From Stentor coeruleus (taxonomy: Eukaryota > Ciliophora > Heterotrichea > Heterotrichida > Stentoridae), in the NCBI GenBank assembly GCA_001970955.1, contig MPUH01000344.1:1-63745 (forward strand): DNA of 63,745 nt, read 5' to 3'. Positions 11,664 to 21,600 of the stretch are shown here, piece by piece. The stretch's first letter is position 1. Every line of letters begins with the position of its first letter. The notes under the pieces are model-generated. The model made no database searches. It was not told where the DNA came from and worked only from the letters and a program-made list of their open reading frames with translations. The position numbers were made by a program, and so were the translations under genes.

Positions 11664-12830
11664 TTAGCTTCTCTCACTAGCAACAACAATAAAATTATCC
11701 GCCGGCTCAGTATTTTGTGATTGTATAACTGTAACAGAAGTATTATTAAACTCATTTTTGCTTCTAATCGATATCCCTTCACTATCAGTATCAACTTCAT
11801 GTTTCTTTTCATAAATCAAATTAGCTGGTTCTATCATTATCGGATTCCAATCAGCAGGTGGGATCATTGGAGCTGGTTGAAAAAATACAACAGGCTCAAC
11901 AACAAATGGAGAATCTACTTTGATTTCCCCACCACCAAAACATCCATATTCAACATAAGCAGCCACTTCAATCATAAACATACACTCAATTATTTGCCCT
12001 TTTGATGAATATAACATTGAAAATTTCCTGTCAAGCCCGGTTAGTTCTAAAGATATAGGCAAAGCATCTTCTTTAACCATAATTTCTTTTGGGTTTAAAA
12101 TAAAGGTATAGACCTTGGTTGATATAGTATTCGTGACAAATTTTGAAGATTTGTTTATGTCTTTTAGGCGGAGGTTGTAGTAGAGCCTAGCTGATACTTT
12201 GGTTACAGGTAACATACTATGAGTATTATCAATTTCTAATAAACAGTCGATTTTGTCAGTTGTTTTAAATCGAGGTGTAGACCAAATTATTTTCAAACCT
12301 AGCTGGCCTTTACTACAACAACAGGAACGAAGCCTTGCTTTTTTACCCCGATTTATTTGTGGGATTATTAAGGTACAGTCTTGAAGGATGCTGATTTTGG
12401 TTTTGGTTTTGAATTTTTGATGACTGTTTATTAGTTTGCAGCTGAGAAAGTACTGGATTTCTCCTCGTGTTTTCCCATCGATAAATTTGAAGCTCCCTGG
12501 AATTCCAACGGGAGTTTGAAATGTGAAAGGTATGGTATAATCTCCAGGCTGCAAAGACTCTGTCCATTTCATTATTTCATACTGCACTTTGCATATTGTT
12601 GATGAACCATCATGCTCTATAATAGCTGCTCCAGGATGTGATGATTCTGTTATTTGCCAATGGGTTTCTTCTTTTCCTTTGAACTGAAAATACAAATTAC
12701 TTGGAGGTAAAGGTAAGCTTAATCTTATATTTATTGTACCTTCTATAGTATCCCCTCCTGTTAACACATACTTATCTAAATCTATGTGCATACCTCCTGA
12801 TGAAGCAGTATTAGAACTATTTGTACCCAT
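11664..12830 (-). CDS. Arrestin-domain protein, paralogue 3 of 6, inverted (388 aa)
   Basis: The only minus-strand member of the cluster. The N-terminus MGTNSSNT fits N-myristoylation (Gly2, Ser6). Arrestin N-domain motifs GGDTIEGTINIRL, LYFQFKGKEETHW and PFTFQTPVGIPGSF are intact. The C-domain opens with a Cys triplet (SCCCSKG near residue 170), and the later CMCC cluster is reduced to one Cys in a Gly-rich turn (GCFGGGE). It keeps the conserved DWNP...YEKKHEVD tail segment. The PTGIPGSF element makes it closest to paralogue 1, so it probably arose from that lineage by duplication with inversion. Confidence 0.92.
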   Translation of the reverse strand: MGTNSSNTASSGGMHIDLDKYVLTGGDTIEGTINIRLSLPLPPSNLYFQFKGKEETHWQITESSHPGAAIIEHDGSSTICKVQYEIMKWTESLQPGDYTIPFTFQTPVGIPGSFKFIDGKTRGEIQYFLSCKLINSHQKFKTKTKISILQDCTLIIPQINRGKKARLRSCCCSKGQLGLKIIWSTPRFKTTDKIDCLLEIDNTHSMLPVTKVSARLYYNLRLKDINKSSKFVTNTISTKVYTFILNPKEIMVKEDALPISLELTGLDRKFSMLYSSKGQIIECMFMIEVAAYVEYGCFGGGEIKVDSPFVVEPVVFFQPAPMIPPADWNPIMIEPANLIYEKKHEVDTDSEGISIRSKNEFNNTSVTVIQSQNTEPADNFIVVASERS

Positions 12831-13607
12831 AATAAATTATCTTATAATTTATAGTTATAGTATATAATGAATATTTTAGATTTATGAAGAAATATAAGTT
12901 ATATTATTAAGAAATCAAATACTATCAATAAAGCCATTTTATCTATTGAATTATGTTTTTTTCTCTGATAGATTTTTGTTTATTATAGAGTTTTTGTTTT
13001 TAATTTACTATACTAAAGCTATGATATTATTTATATAGTTTAAAATATTAAGTTAAATGCAGATTTTTTAATTTAGATATAATATTTTATATAGTTTCTG
13101 TTAATGATAAACTGAATTGTTTACTTAACCAGCGATAACGAGTGGTTTAATATACCGAATCTGCCCAAAGAAAAAGATTGTATGACAAACAAACCTCGAT
13201 CGGACAAGGTTTAAACCATGCCACCTTAACTATCACCCACTTTAAACTTTACTTACTTATTTTAAAATATATATCAAGTTATAGATTTTTATATTTAGGA
13301 TAATAAATAAATAAAACACTAAGGGATAAATATTTAAGTCTAGTATAAACATCCATTTAAGGTTTTTATATGGGATAATTGTAGCTAAAACTTTAGTTCG
13401 ATATAAAAATTAATTTAAATATGCATCTGCATTTATTTCATAGTTGAAAGCTCAAAACAATACGCTAAACATAATTTCTTAAATTAAAGGTTTTAGTAAA
13501 TAATCATATTAAGCATTTTAGTTTTTATTAGTATATATTATCAAATAATCTGGCGATTTAAATAACTACAGTAAAAGCCAATAAAATGTTTATTTTTAGG
13601 CTAATAA
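12831..13607. other. Divergent 777-bp intergenic region
   Basis: Upstream DNA of arrestin genes 3 (minus) and 4 (plus). Mostly AT-rich, except for the G+C-elevated inverted-repeat island at 13134-13234 described separately. Confidence 0.6.
13134..13234. ncRNA. Candidate structured RNA or cruciform element
   Basis: This island has more G+C than its surroundings and no ORF. Pairings visible by eye are GATA 13134-13137 with TATC 13231-13234, GTGG 13142-13145 with CCAC 13221-13224, GGTTTAA 13144-13150 with TTAAACC 13211-13217 (an alternative to the former), and an inner hairpin AAACCT 13191-13196 / AGGTTT 13207-13212. It matches no tRNA, 5S, U1, U2, U4, U5 or U6 pattern known to me. Transcription and strand are unknown; it could instead be a promoter element shared by the divergent genes. 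Confidence 0.3.
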
Positions 13608-14777
13608 ATGGGAGCGAAATCAACTAAATACAACCGATTAGGTGGTCTACATCTTGAACTCAGTCGCTATGTATTTCTATGTGGCGAGACAATTGAAGGG
13701 ATAATCCACTTTTCATTATCAGAAGAAATCCCACCTAGTACCCTAGAATTTCAATTCAAAGGTAAAGAAAAAACTCATTGGCAACGAACTTATTCAACAG
13801 GTAAAAGCTCAACAACAGTGCATTATGTAGGAGAAGTATATGAATGTAAAGTTAAATATGAAGTCATGAGTTGGGATCATCCAATTCGTCCAGGTGGATA
13901 TAGTATTCCTTTTTCATTCAAAACTCAAGACAGTGTTGCAGGAAGCTTTCAGTTTATTAAAGGTACTACAAATGGATATATTTATTATGCAATCAGTGCA
14001 AAATTATATAATCCAACAGAAGGACTTAAAGGCAAGACTAACATTTATATGGTAAATATTCCTACTACTTTAAACCGGAATGTTAACCTTGTGAGAAATG
14101 CTCAATTAGTCACATGGTGTTGTTCAAATAAAGGGAAACTGGAATTCACTTTAAGATTGCCGAAGGATACTTTTTTCGACACTGAGCCTATTGAGTTTTT
14201 GGTTGATATTGATAATACAAATGGAAGCTTAGCAGTAAAAAAGCTAGCTGCAAGACTCTTTTATCGTGTAAGAATAATGGACAACTCCAGTTTGACTAAC
14301 ATGACAACAACCACTCTTTGTAAAAGAAAATACTCAGTCCACGTTGATCCTGGAGAAAAATTATTAGACTCTAACGCTGTAAAACTCAATATGGACTTAG
14401 GGTTTATATCAAATGATATTGCTAATATGCATTCTATTCAAGCTATTATAATTCAATGTGCTTTTATGCTTGAAGTAGAAATTATAACAAATGGTTCTTG
14501 TATGTGTTGTGGAGAAAAATCTAGGATAGAATTACCAATTGTTATTGTTCCAGCAATTACAACAGGACCTAGAGTTCAACCTACAGCTGTTGAGCAGCCA
14601 CCAGGATGGAACCCAAGTGTTTTTAATATGGTAAACTTAGAATATGATCCGAAATATGAAATTGGAGGACCGAAAGAAGAACCAAATGAGGATCAAGAAG
14701 GAAAAATTCCTATTTATAGGAATTTATCTAAAAAAAAAGATAGCGTAACAGAGCTTATTAGTCAAGATCAAAAATAG
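13608..14777 (+). CDS. Arrestin-domain protein, paralogue 4 of 6 (389 aa)
   Basis: Canonical member of the local family. MGAKSTKYNR (Gly2, Thr6) fits N-myristoylation. The N-domain has GETIEGIIHFSL, LEFQFKGKEKTHW and PFSFKTQDSVAGSFQF. The C-domain starts at WCCSNKG (near 175) and includes VDIDNTNGSLAV. The second Cys cluster CMCC is near 300, followed by the PPGWNP...LEYDPKYEIGG motif and a charged tail. It is very similar to paralogues 5 and 6, which follow in tandem, so these three come from recent duplications. The upstream 777 bp shared with paralogue 3 probably holds its promoter. Confidence 0.93.
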   Translation: MGAKSTKYNRLGGLHLELSRYVFLCGETIEGIIHFSLSEEIPPSTLEFQFKGKEKTHWQRTYSTGKSSTTVHYVGEVYECKVKYEVMSWDHPIRPGGYSIPFSFKTQDSVAGSFQFIKGTTNGYIYYAISAKLYNPTEGLKGKTNIYMVNIPTTLNRNVNLVRNAQLVTWCCSNKGKLEFTLRLPKDTFFDTEPIEFLVDIDNTNGSLAVKKLAARLFYRVRIMDNSSLTNMTTTTLCKRKYSVHVDPGEKLLDSNAVKLNMDLGFISNDIANMHSIQAIIIQCAFMLEVEIITNGSCMCCGEKSRIELPIVIVPAITTGPRVQPTAVEQPPGWNPSVFNMVNLEYDPKYEIGGPKEEPNEDQEGKIPIYRNLSKKKDSVTELISQDQK

Positions 14778-15134
14778 ATTAGATAGTTTTAGTTATTTTT
14801 TTAATTTTTTGATTTTGCAAATGTCATTAAAGCTTGTTTTTTAATGTAAAGCTTATTTTAGATTTATTTACTATTGGAGATTAGATTTAAGATATATGAA
14901 ACTATAAAAAATGTTTTTAAAAATTAAAAGTTCTTATAAGATGATTTATATATAATTTTCGCATCATACCAAATTGCAAAAATAACAAAATTTTAGCATT
15001 TTTTACTATCTTAGCATTTTTACATTTCTGCATCCTCATTTTTCCTATAAATAATTTCCTGTTGATTATAAAACTTATAATCACTCCTAAAAAAACTAAA
15101 AAATAAACCACATTTCTCTTTTCTTTATTAATAA
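14778..15134. other. Intergenic gap between arrestin genes 4 and 5
   Basis: 357 bp of AT-rich sequence. Its last 52 bp are the leader block duplicated upstream of paralogue 6. The stop-poor minus-strand frame across this gap overlaps the start of gene 5 and is not coding. Confidence 0.6.
15083..15134 (+). promoter_or_regulatory. Upstream leader block, copy 1
   Basis: The 52 bp before paralogue 5 recur with only a few differences at 16455-16506 before paralogue 6. The core is ACTCCTAAAAAAACTAAAAA followed by a pyrimidine run CATTTCTCTTTTCTT. It probably contains the start site and core promoter, given the short 5' leaders here. Confidence 0.6.
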
Positions 15135-16277
15135 ATGGGAGTAAAATCAACAAAATACAATCGAATAGGTGGTCTACATCTAGAGCTTACCCGCTACGTA
15201 TTTTTATGTGGTGATATAATCGAAGGGATAATTCATTTCTCATTATCAGAAGAAATCCCTCCTAGTATTCTAGAGTTTCAATTTAAAGGTAAAGAAAAAA
15301 CTCGTTGGCAAAAAGTCATAGCAGGTAATACCCCAAGTACAAATGAATATTTTGGAGAAGTGTATGAATGTAAAGTCAAATATGAAGTCATGAAATGGGA
15401 TCATTCAATTTTACCAGGTGCTTATAGTATCCCTTTTACATTTAAAACACAGGAAAGTGTTGCAGGAAGCTTTCAGTTTATTTATTATAAGAATTATGGA
15501 TATATTTACTATGCAATCAGTGCTAAATTATATAATGAAAAAGAATGTCTTAAAGGTAAAACGAATGTTTATATGATAAATATTCCAACTACCCTAAATC
15601 AGAATGTTAGCCTTGCGAAAAATGTTAAACTGGTGAACTGGTGTTGTTCAAAGAAAGGAAATTTGGATTTTGCTTTAAAGTTATCAAAGGATACTTTTTT
15701 CGATAATGAGCCTATTGAGTTTTTTGTCGATATTGATAATACAAATGGAAGCTTAGCAGTAAATAAATTAGCTGCAAGGCTATCTTATCGTATAAGAATG
15801 ATGAACAACTCTCATTCAGACTATATGACAAAGATAAACTTTAGTAAAAAAAAATACTTAGTTCATGTTAACCCAGGAGAAAAATTATCAGACTCTGAAG
15901 CTGTAAAATTTAGTATGGACTTGGGATTTATTTCAAATGATATTGCCAATCTGCATTCTGTTCAAGCTATTATAATCCAATGTGGTTTTTTTCTCGAAGT
16001 AGAAATAATAACAAATGCCACTTGCACATGTTATGAAAAAAAAAACATTATAAAATTACCAATTGTTATTGTCCCAGCATTAACAACAGGACCTAAAGTT
16101 CAACCTAAAGCTATTGTGCAGCCACCAGGATGGAATCCAAATGTTTATGATGCGGTGAACTTGGAATTTGATCCGAAATATGAAGTTGGAGGACCAGAAG
16201 AAGACCCAAGTGAGGATAAGGATGGAAATATTCCTATTTATAGGAATTTGTTAAAGAAAAAAGATAGTGAGATATAG
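15135..16277 (+). CDS. Arrestin-domain protein, paralogue 5 of 6 (380 aa)
   Basis: Tandem copy of paralogue 4. MGVKSTKYNR (Gly2, Thr6) is myristoylation-compatible. All arrestin strand motifs are kept (GDIIEGIIHFSL, LEFQFKGKEKTRW, PFTFKTQESVAGSFQF, FVDIDNTNGSLAV). The first Cys cluster WCC is kept, while the second has changed to ATCTCYEK. The PPGWNP...LEFDPKYEVGG tail motif is intact. The gene is probably functional: the frame is open and substitutions are conservative. Its upstream 52-bp block is shared with paralogue 6, dating the 5/6 duplication as the most recent in the array. Confidence 0.93.
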   Translation: MGVKSTKYNRIGGLHLELTRYVFLCGDIIEGIIHFSLSEEIPPSILEFQFKGKEKTRWQKVIAGNTPSTNEYFGEVYECKVKYEVMKWDHSILPGAYSIPFTFKTQESVAGSFQFIYYKNYGYIYYAISAKLYNEKECLKGKTNVYMINIPTTLNQNVSLAKNVKLVNWCCSKKGNLDFALKLSKDTFFDNEPIEFFVDIDNTNGSLAVNKLAARLSYRIRMMNNSHSDYMTKINFSKKKYLVHVNPGEKLSDSEAVKFSMDLGFISNDIANLHSVQAIIIQCGFFLEVEIITNATCTCYEKKNIIKLPIVIVPALTTGPKVQPKAIVQPPGWNPNVYDAVNLEFDPKYEVGGPEEDPSEDKDGNIPIYRNLLKKKDSEI

Positions 16278-16454
16278 TTTGCTAGTTTTGATTAGAAATA
16301 GATTATATATAAAATTATTTTTTTAAATAGTTTGTTAGAAAATTCAGGGTATTTTTTAAATATTAGTTACATGTTAATCTTTTTAGAGATAATCAAAATA
16401 TATAGAGGCTGCTTATAGAATATGAAACTATAAATAATTGCTGCTGATTACAAA

Positions 16455-16506
16455 ACTCCTAAAAAAACTAAAAAATAAATCACATTTCTCTTTTCTTGAA
16501 TAATAA
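16455..16506 (+). promoter_or_regulatory. Upstream leader block, copy 2
   Basis: Near-identical to 15083-15134, directly before the paralogue 6 ATG. Identity extends imperfectly further upstream, so the duplicated segment included promoter and gene. Confidence 0.6.
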
Positions 16507-17616
16507 ATGGGAGTAATATTAGCAAAATCAAATCGAATAGAGGGTCCACGTCTAGAGCTTAATCGTCAAGTATTTTCATGTGGTGATATAATCGAAGGAA
16601 TAATTCATTTCTCATTATCAGAAGAAATCCCTCCTAGTATTCTAGAAATTCTATTCAAAGGTAAAGAAAAAATTTATTGGCGACTAGAATTAATTGATGA
16701 ATCAAAATATCTTAAATATGAAAAATGTTACGAATGTCATCTTAAATATATAGTCATGAAATGGGATCATTCAATCTTACCAGGTGTCTATAGAATCCCT
16801 TTCAAATTTAAAACACAAAAATGTATTGCAGGAAGCTTTAAGTATAATGATTATTTGAATTCTGCATATGTTTGCTATACAATTCTTGCTAAATTATATA
16901 ATGAAAAAAAGTGTTTTAAAGGTAAAATGAATGTCCGTATGATAAATATTCCAACTACTTTAAAGCAGAATGTTAGCCTTGCGAAAAATATATATTGGTG
17001 TCATTCGGAGAAAGGAAATTTGGAGTTTGCTTTAAAGTTATTAAAGGATACTTTTTCCAATAATGAGCCTATTGAATTTTTTGTCGATATTGATAATACA
17101 AATGGAAGCTTAGCAGTAAGTAAAATAGCTGCAAAGCTATCTTATTGTTTAAGAATAAGGAACAACTATGATTTAAACGAGATTAAGAAAAACTTGAGAA
17201 AAAAAAAATACTCAGTTAATGTTAACCCAAGAGAAAAATTAGACTCTAACACTGCAAAATTTAGTATTGACTTGGGAAGTATTTCAAACAATATTATCAA
17301 TATACACTCTGTTCAAACTAATAAAATTCAATGTATTTTTTTTCTCAAAGTAAAAATAATAGTACGTGGATCTTGCAAGTTTTGTATAAAAGAAAACACT
17401 ATAGAATTACCAATTATTATTGCCCCAGCATTAGTAATAGAACATAAAGATCAACCTAATGCTATTGTGCAGCCACCAGGATGGAATCCAAATATTTATG
17501 ATATAGTGGACTTGGAATTTGATTCGAAATATGAAGTTAGAGCACCAGAAGATCCAAGTGAGGATAAAGATGGGAAAATTCTTATTTGTAAGAATCTTAA
17601 TAAAGAAAAAAAATAA
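16507..17616 (+). CDS. Arrestin-domain protein, paralogue 6 of 6, fast-evolving (369 aa)
   Basis: Tandem duplicate of paralogue 5 with an open frame but many changes. The N-terminus MGVILAKSNR keeps Gly2 and a small residue at 6. LEFQFKGKE has become LEILFKGKE, several Gly, Ser and Asp positions are Lys or Asn, and the first Cys cluster is now YWCHSEKG. The arrestin core (GDIIEGIIHFSL, FVDIDNTNGSLAV) and the PPGWNP tail motif persist. The shorter length and shift towards Lys/Asn codons suggest relaxed constraint or new specificity. It is not visibly a pseudogene, as no stop or frameshift is present. Confidence 0.88.
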   Translation: MGVILAKSNRIEGPRLELNRQVFSCGDIIEGIIHFSLSEEIPPSILEILFKGKEKIYWRLELIDESKYLKYEKCYECHLKYIVMKWDHSILPGVYRIPFKFKTQKCIAGSFKYNDYLNSAYVCYTILAKLYNEKKCFKGKMNVRMINIPTTLKQNVSLAKNIYWCHSEKGNLEFALKLLKDTFSNNEPIEFFVDIDNTNGSLAVSKIAAKLSYCLRIRNNYDLNEIKKNLRKKKYSVNVNPREKLDSNTAKFSIDLGSISNNIINIHSVQTNKIQCIFFLKVKIIVRGSCKFCIKENTIELPIIIAPALVIEHKDQPNAIVQPPGWNPNIYDIVDLEFDSKYEVRAPEDPSEDKDGKILICKNLNKEKK

Positions 17617-17704
17617 TTAGATGCAGTTAGTTTAGTTTAGAAATAGTATATAAAAGGCTTTAATATTTATCATTTTCATAGACTTTATTTAATCAGTAAT
17701 TCCA

Positions 17705-18370
17705 TTATTTTAGCTTCATATTGAGTTCATAACACCACCTTTTTCGTTCAGGAATCAACGCTAGTTTGTTTTCAAAAAAATCTATTTCACGGGAAATAAC
17801 TTCTTTACTATTTAATTCTGGAACTTGGTATATATGCTTTCTATATTTTTTCTCAGCTGTCAAAAACCTCACAGTATCACTTTCAGATTTTTGTTTTGGG
17901 AGTTGTTTTTTAAAGTTATGTTTTTTTCTAAGAAGATTTTGTAAAGTTTCAATTTTCCCTTCAAGCAGTCTAGGCATTTTAGGTTGATTAGCTACAAGTG
18001 TATATTCCCCTTGGAAAATTTTGAATTTCTCACATGTTTCCTGCTGTTTTTTCCATTTTTGGAAAAACGGAGTCTTGCATCGAATCCTTCCTTCATCTTT
18101 AAGCAGGTCTAATCGTTCATTAAACTTCAATGTATCAAAGCTGAAATTTTGATCATTAGTATAATCTTCATATATAAATCTTGATTTAACAACAGCATTG
18201 TTACGTTTTAAATCTGAGTAAAAAACCCCAGGGAATTTATCTTTACCAGCAATAGCTTTTTTTTTAGTTTCTATGTCAAGTACTGTAACGTGGTTTAGAT
18301 GGAAAATATCTGGAGACTCTGCTGAAACTCCTGACCGAGCTGGGTTATAAGATTTTGAGGGTCTGTGCAT
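17705..18370 (-). CDS. Unknown basic protein (221 aa)
   Basis: ATG at 18370, stop TAA. Hydrophilic and Lys-rich, with no signal peptide or membrane segment. The N-terminal 25 residues (Ser/Pro/Asn-rich) look disordered; the rest alternates charged helical stretches (about 75-150, 170-215). Sequences such as KRKAI-type Lys runs and LLRKKHNFKKQLPKQK are typical of ciliate cytoskeletal or ciliary linkers, but I recognise no family and assign no function. Coding composition is clear. It converges with arrestin paralogue 6, with 88 bp between the stops. Confidence 0.75.
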   Translation of the reverse strand: MHRPSKSYNPARSGVSAESPDIFHLNHVTVLDIETKKKAIAGKDKFPGVFYSDLKRNNAVVKSRFIYEDYTNDQNFSFDTLKFNERLDLLKDEGRIRCKTPFFQKWKKQQETCEKFKIFQGEYTLVANQPKMPRLLEGKIETLQNLLRKKHNFKKQLPKQKSESDTVRFLTAEKKYRKHIYQVPELNSKEVISREIDFFENKLALIPERKRWCYELNMKLK

Positions 18371-18652
18371 ATTTATTGCAAAAGATTTTTGAACAGACTA
18401 AAATTATAGTAGCTACATTATTTCTGATTGTTTTTGGAGAGACTAATTTCCAAGCTAGTTTATCAAAGCAGATATAAAAGTATTATGAGTAAAGAGCCTA
18501 TTATTGATATTAAAGTGAAGAATATTTTTACAATATGACTAAATTAACAATAAATTTATTAAATACAATAACTATCATAACGATAAAATACCAATAAAAA
18601 CATTAAATTTATCTTTTAATATTAGCATCTTATTTTATAATGCCTGTAATAT

Positions 18653-21600
18653 TTAAGAAAAAACAGATATTTTTTCTAATACAACTTCTGGTGGTCCTTG
18701 TTCAATAATTTTTCCATCTGACAAAACTAAAACCAAATCGCTATCAGCTATAGTCCCAAGCCTATGAGCAATTGTAAGTACAGTACATTGACTAAATTTT
18801 TGCTTTATAATTTTCTGTATAATATTATCAGTATTAGGATCTATCCCTGCAGTAGCTTCATCAAATAAAATAATTTTACTTTTACTAAGAAGTGCCCTAC
18901 TAAGACTAAGTAGCTGCCTTTCACCAACACTAAGATTTTTTCCACTTCTTTGTACTTCGAAATCTAAGCCGAATTTAAGTTGGACTTCATCTAAAACTTT
19001 TTTAAGCACGGTAACATGATGGATTGAAAATGGATCAAGATTATCTTGCATAGTTCCATTAAAAACTAAAGGGTCTTGTGGAATTAATGTGATTGCTTGT
19101 CTAAGTTTTTTCAATCCTAATTGGGCAATATTAACATTATCTATAAAAATATTCCCAAGTTCAATTTCCACAATCCTCAACAACGACAAAAACACTGAAG
19201 ATTTTCCGCTACCTGTCCTTCCTGTAATCCCAACATGTTTCCCTGGTAGTATATCAAAATTCATCCCTTTAAGTACTAACTCTGTATTAGGTCTATACCT
19301 CATAAAAACATTATCAAATTTAATACTAGGAACTTCAGGCCAATTCTTACAACTTTCATCTAAAAGACAAATCTCAGGTTTTTCTTGTGGAAGATCAGTA
19401 TAAGTTTTTATCCTTTCAACAGAAACCATATTATTTTCTAATTCAGTAACATTCATAAGTAATGCATTTATATCATTTGGTAATGGAATCATATAAGTTA
19501 AACATAAACCAATAATACCTATTGATATTGAATCTTTGAATATTATAGACATAATAAAAAGACAACAAAGTAGGAAACTTGATAATAAACCTAGATATAA
19601 ACGTGACCATTGTTCACAACCACAAAGAGAATAGTTGATTCTCATGTTGATATTGATTTTTTCTTGATTTGAAGATATGAATTGAGATGATTGATTAAAT
19701 ACTCTTATAAACCTTGTCCCTGCTAGAGTTTCTGAGAATTGACTTAATATTGGTGATTCAGAGATACTTTCTAAACGTGTTAGTTCTCTTGATACTCGGA
19801 GGTAGTATTTACAGACTAGCTTAGCTGGAAAGAAAATTAATGGGAGAAAAGCTATTAGGTAAGGGAAGTAAATAAGCCCCATTAAAACACAACTAGCACA
19901 TTGGCAAATATCCCCAATAACTTCATCAATAACAAAAGGAACTTCCTCATCTAAAGCATCAATATCATTAGTCAGCCTATTCAATATTCTACCTAAAGGT
20001 GTGACATCATAAAATAAATTAACTGGAGCTTTAGCAAGTGTATTTAATAGTTTCTTATGTGCATTTTTGCTAATCCTAATTGACATTACAGCATTGACTA
20101 AAAAAGAACTTATCAAAATGAACAAACAACTGCCTAATCTAAACCCAATAAACCAAGGAAGCCAATATTCGGTATTAGTAAAATCTTCAGCCCAGTTTTT
20201 CAAAAAAATATCCCCTTGCATTTCGAAAGCAACCCAAAGCATAACACAAAATGTAGCTAAAATAATCCACACAAAACTTCCTGAGTACTTAAAATATTCT
20301 ATATAAACAGATCGATTTACTTGTCCAACAACCCTATCTTCATCTTCAATTAATTTCCCTTCATCAAAATCCTCATAATTTTCATCATCATCATCACTAT
20401 CACTATCATCTTCACTATCCTCATCATCCTCATCATCCTCTTCATCTTCACTATCTTCCTCATAATCCTTCTCATTTTCCTTTCTTTTCTGACTTTTCCC
20501 TCCTTTTCTATTTCCCTTTACCCTAAATCCTCTTCTTTTTCCTCTAAAACTCTTCTTTCCTTTATTTTTTCTTTTCTCATCCTTCTGTCCTGGGATTTTT
20601 ATACTTTTAATTTCACCTTTCCGCATTTCTACAACCCTATCAACCCTCTCTAAAAACCCATGTCTATGAGTTACAAGTATTCTAGTCTTTCCATCAAGTA
20701 GTTTTAAAAAACATTCATTAAAAATATGTTCAGCAACTTTATTATCAACAGAACTCAAAGGATCATCTAATAAATATAAACTTTTTTCAGAATAAACAGC
20801 TCTAGCAAGACAAATTCTAGCTTTTTGCCCACCACTTAGATTTATCCCCCTTTCACCAATTTCAGTCTTATCCCCAGAAGGTAAACTATTTATATCAGCC
20901 ATAAGACAACATGCATTAATAACTTTCCAATACCAATCTTCTTTGAATTCTTTACCCATTAGAATATTTTCTCTAAAAGTTGTATTTAAAAGCCATGAAT
21001 CTAAAGATGGTGCATAAGCAATATCAGTATTAACTTCTAATTTACCTGATATCAAAGTTAACTCTCCCATTAAAGAAAGTAGTAAAGAAGATTTACCACT
21101 TCCAACTGGGCCTATGATGCAAAGGAATTCCCCGGTATTTATATTTAAGTTTATGTTTTTAAGGACAATTTTATCAGTATAAGCTAAAGTGCAGTTTTTT
21201 AAAGAGGTGTTTGAGGAATGAGGAAGTTTGATATATGGTTTACAATCAATAAGTTCTTGTATACGTTTGTTACTAACAAAAAAACTAATGATGTGAGTAA
21301 AAATATAAGGAGCTTCTATTAAAGGTTCTTGAAGAAGATACATTGAGGTTAAGGTGACAAATGCTTTTTCAGTATTTAAACTTTGTCCTAACACCCAAGT
21401 GTAATAAAATATGACAATTACAGTTGTTATACTTGGTAATGACCAGAAGTAAAACATATTTAAAGAGTTGAGAATGTTGAGAAAACGGAGTTTTCTCAGT
21501 TCAACTTTACGGATGTTTTGGACTCTTAAGGAAAAGTAAGACTCCCAAGAATAAGCTTTGATCATACGGATTTCTGTTAAGAATTGAGTACTATGCTCTA

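Noticed and set aside
13134..13234. tRNA gene
   Set aside because: No A box, no cloverleaf, and the B-box-like GGTTTAAACC is one base short and palindromic.
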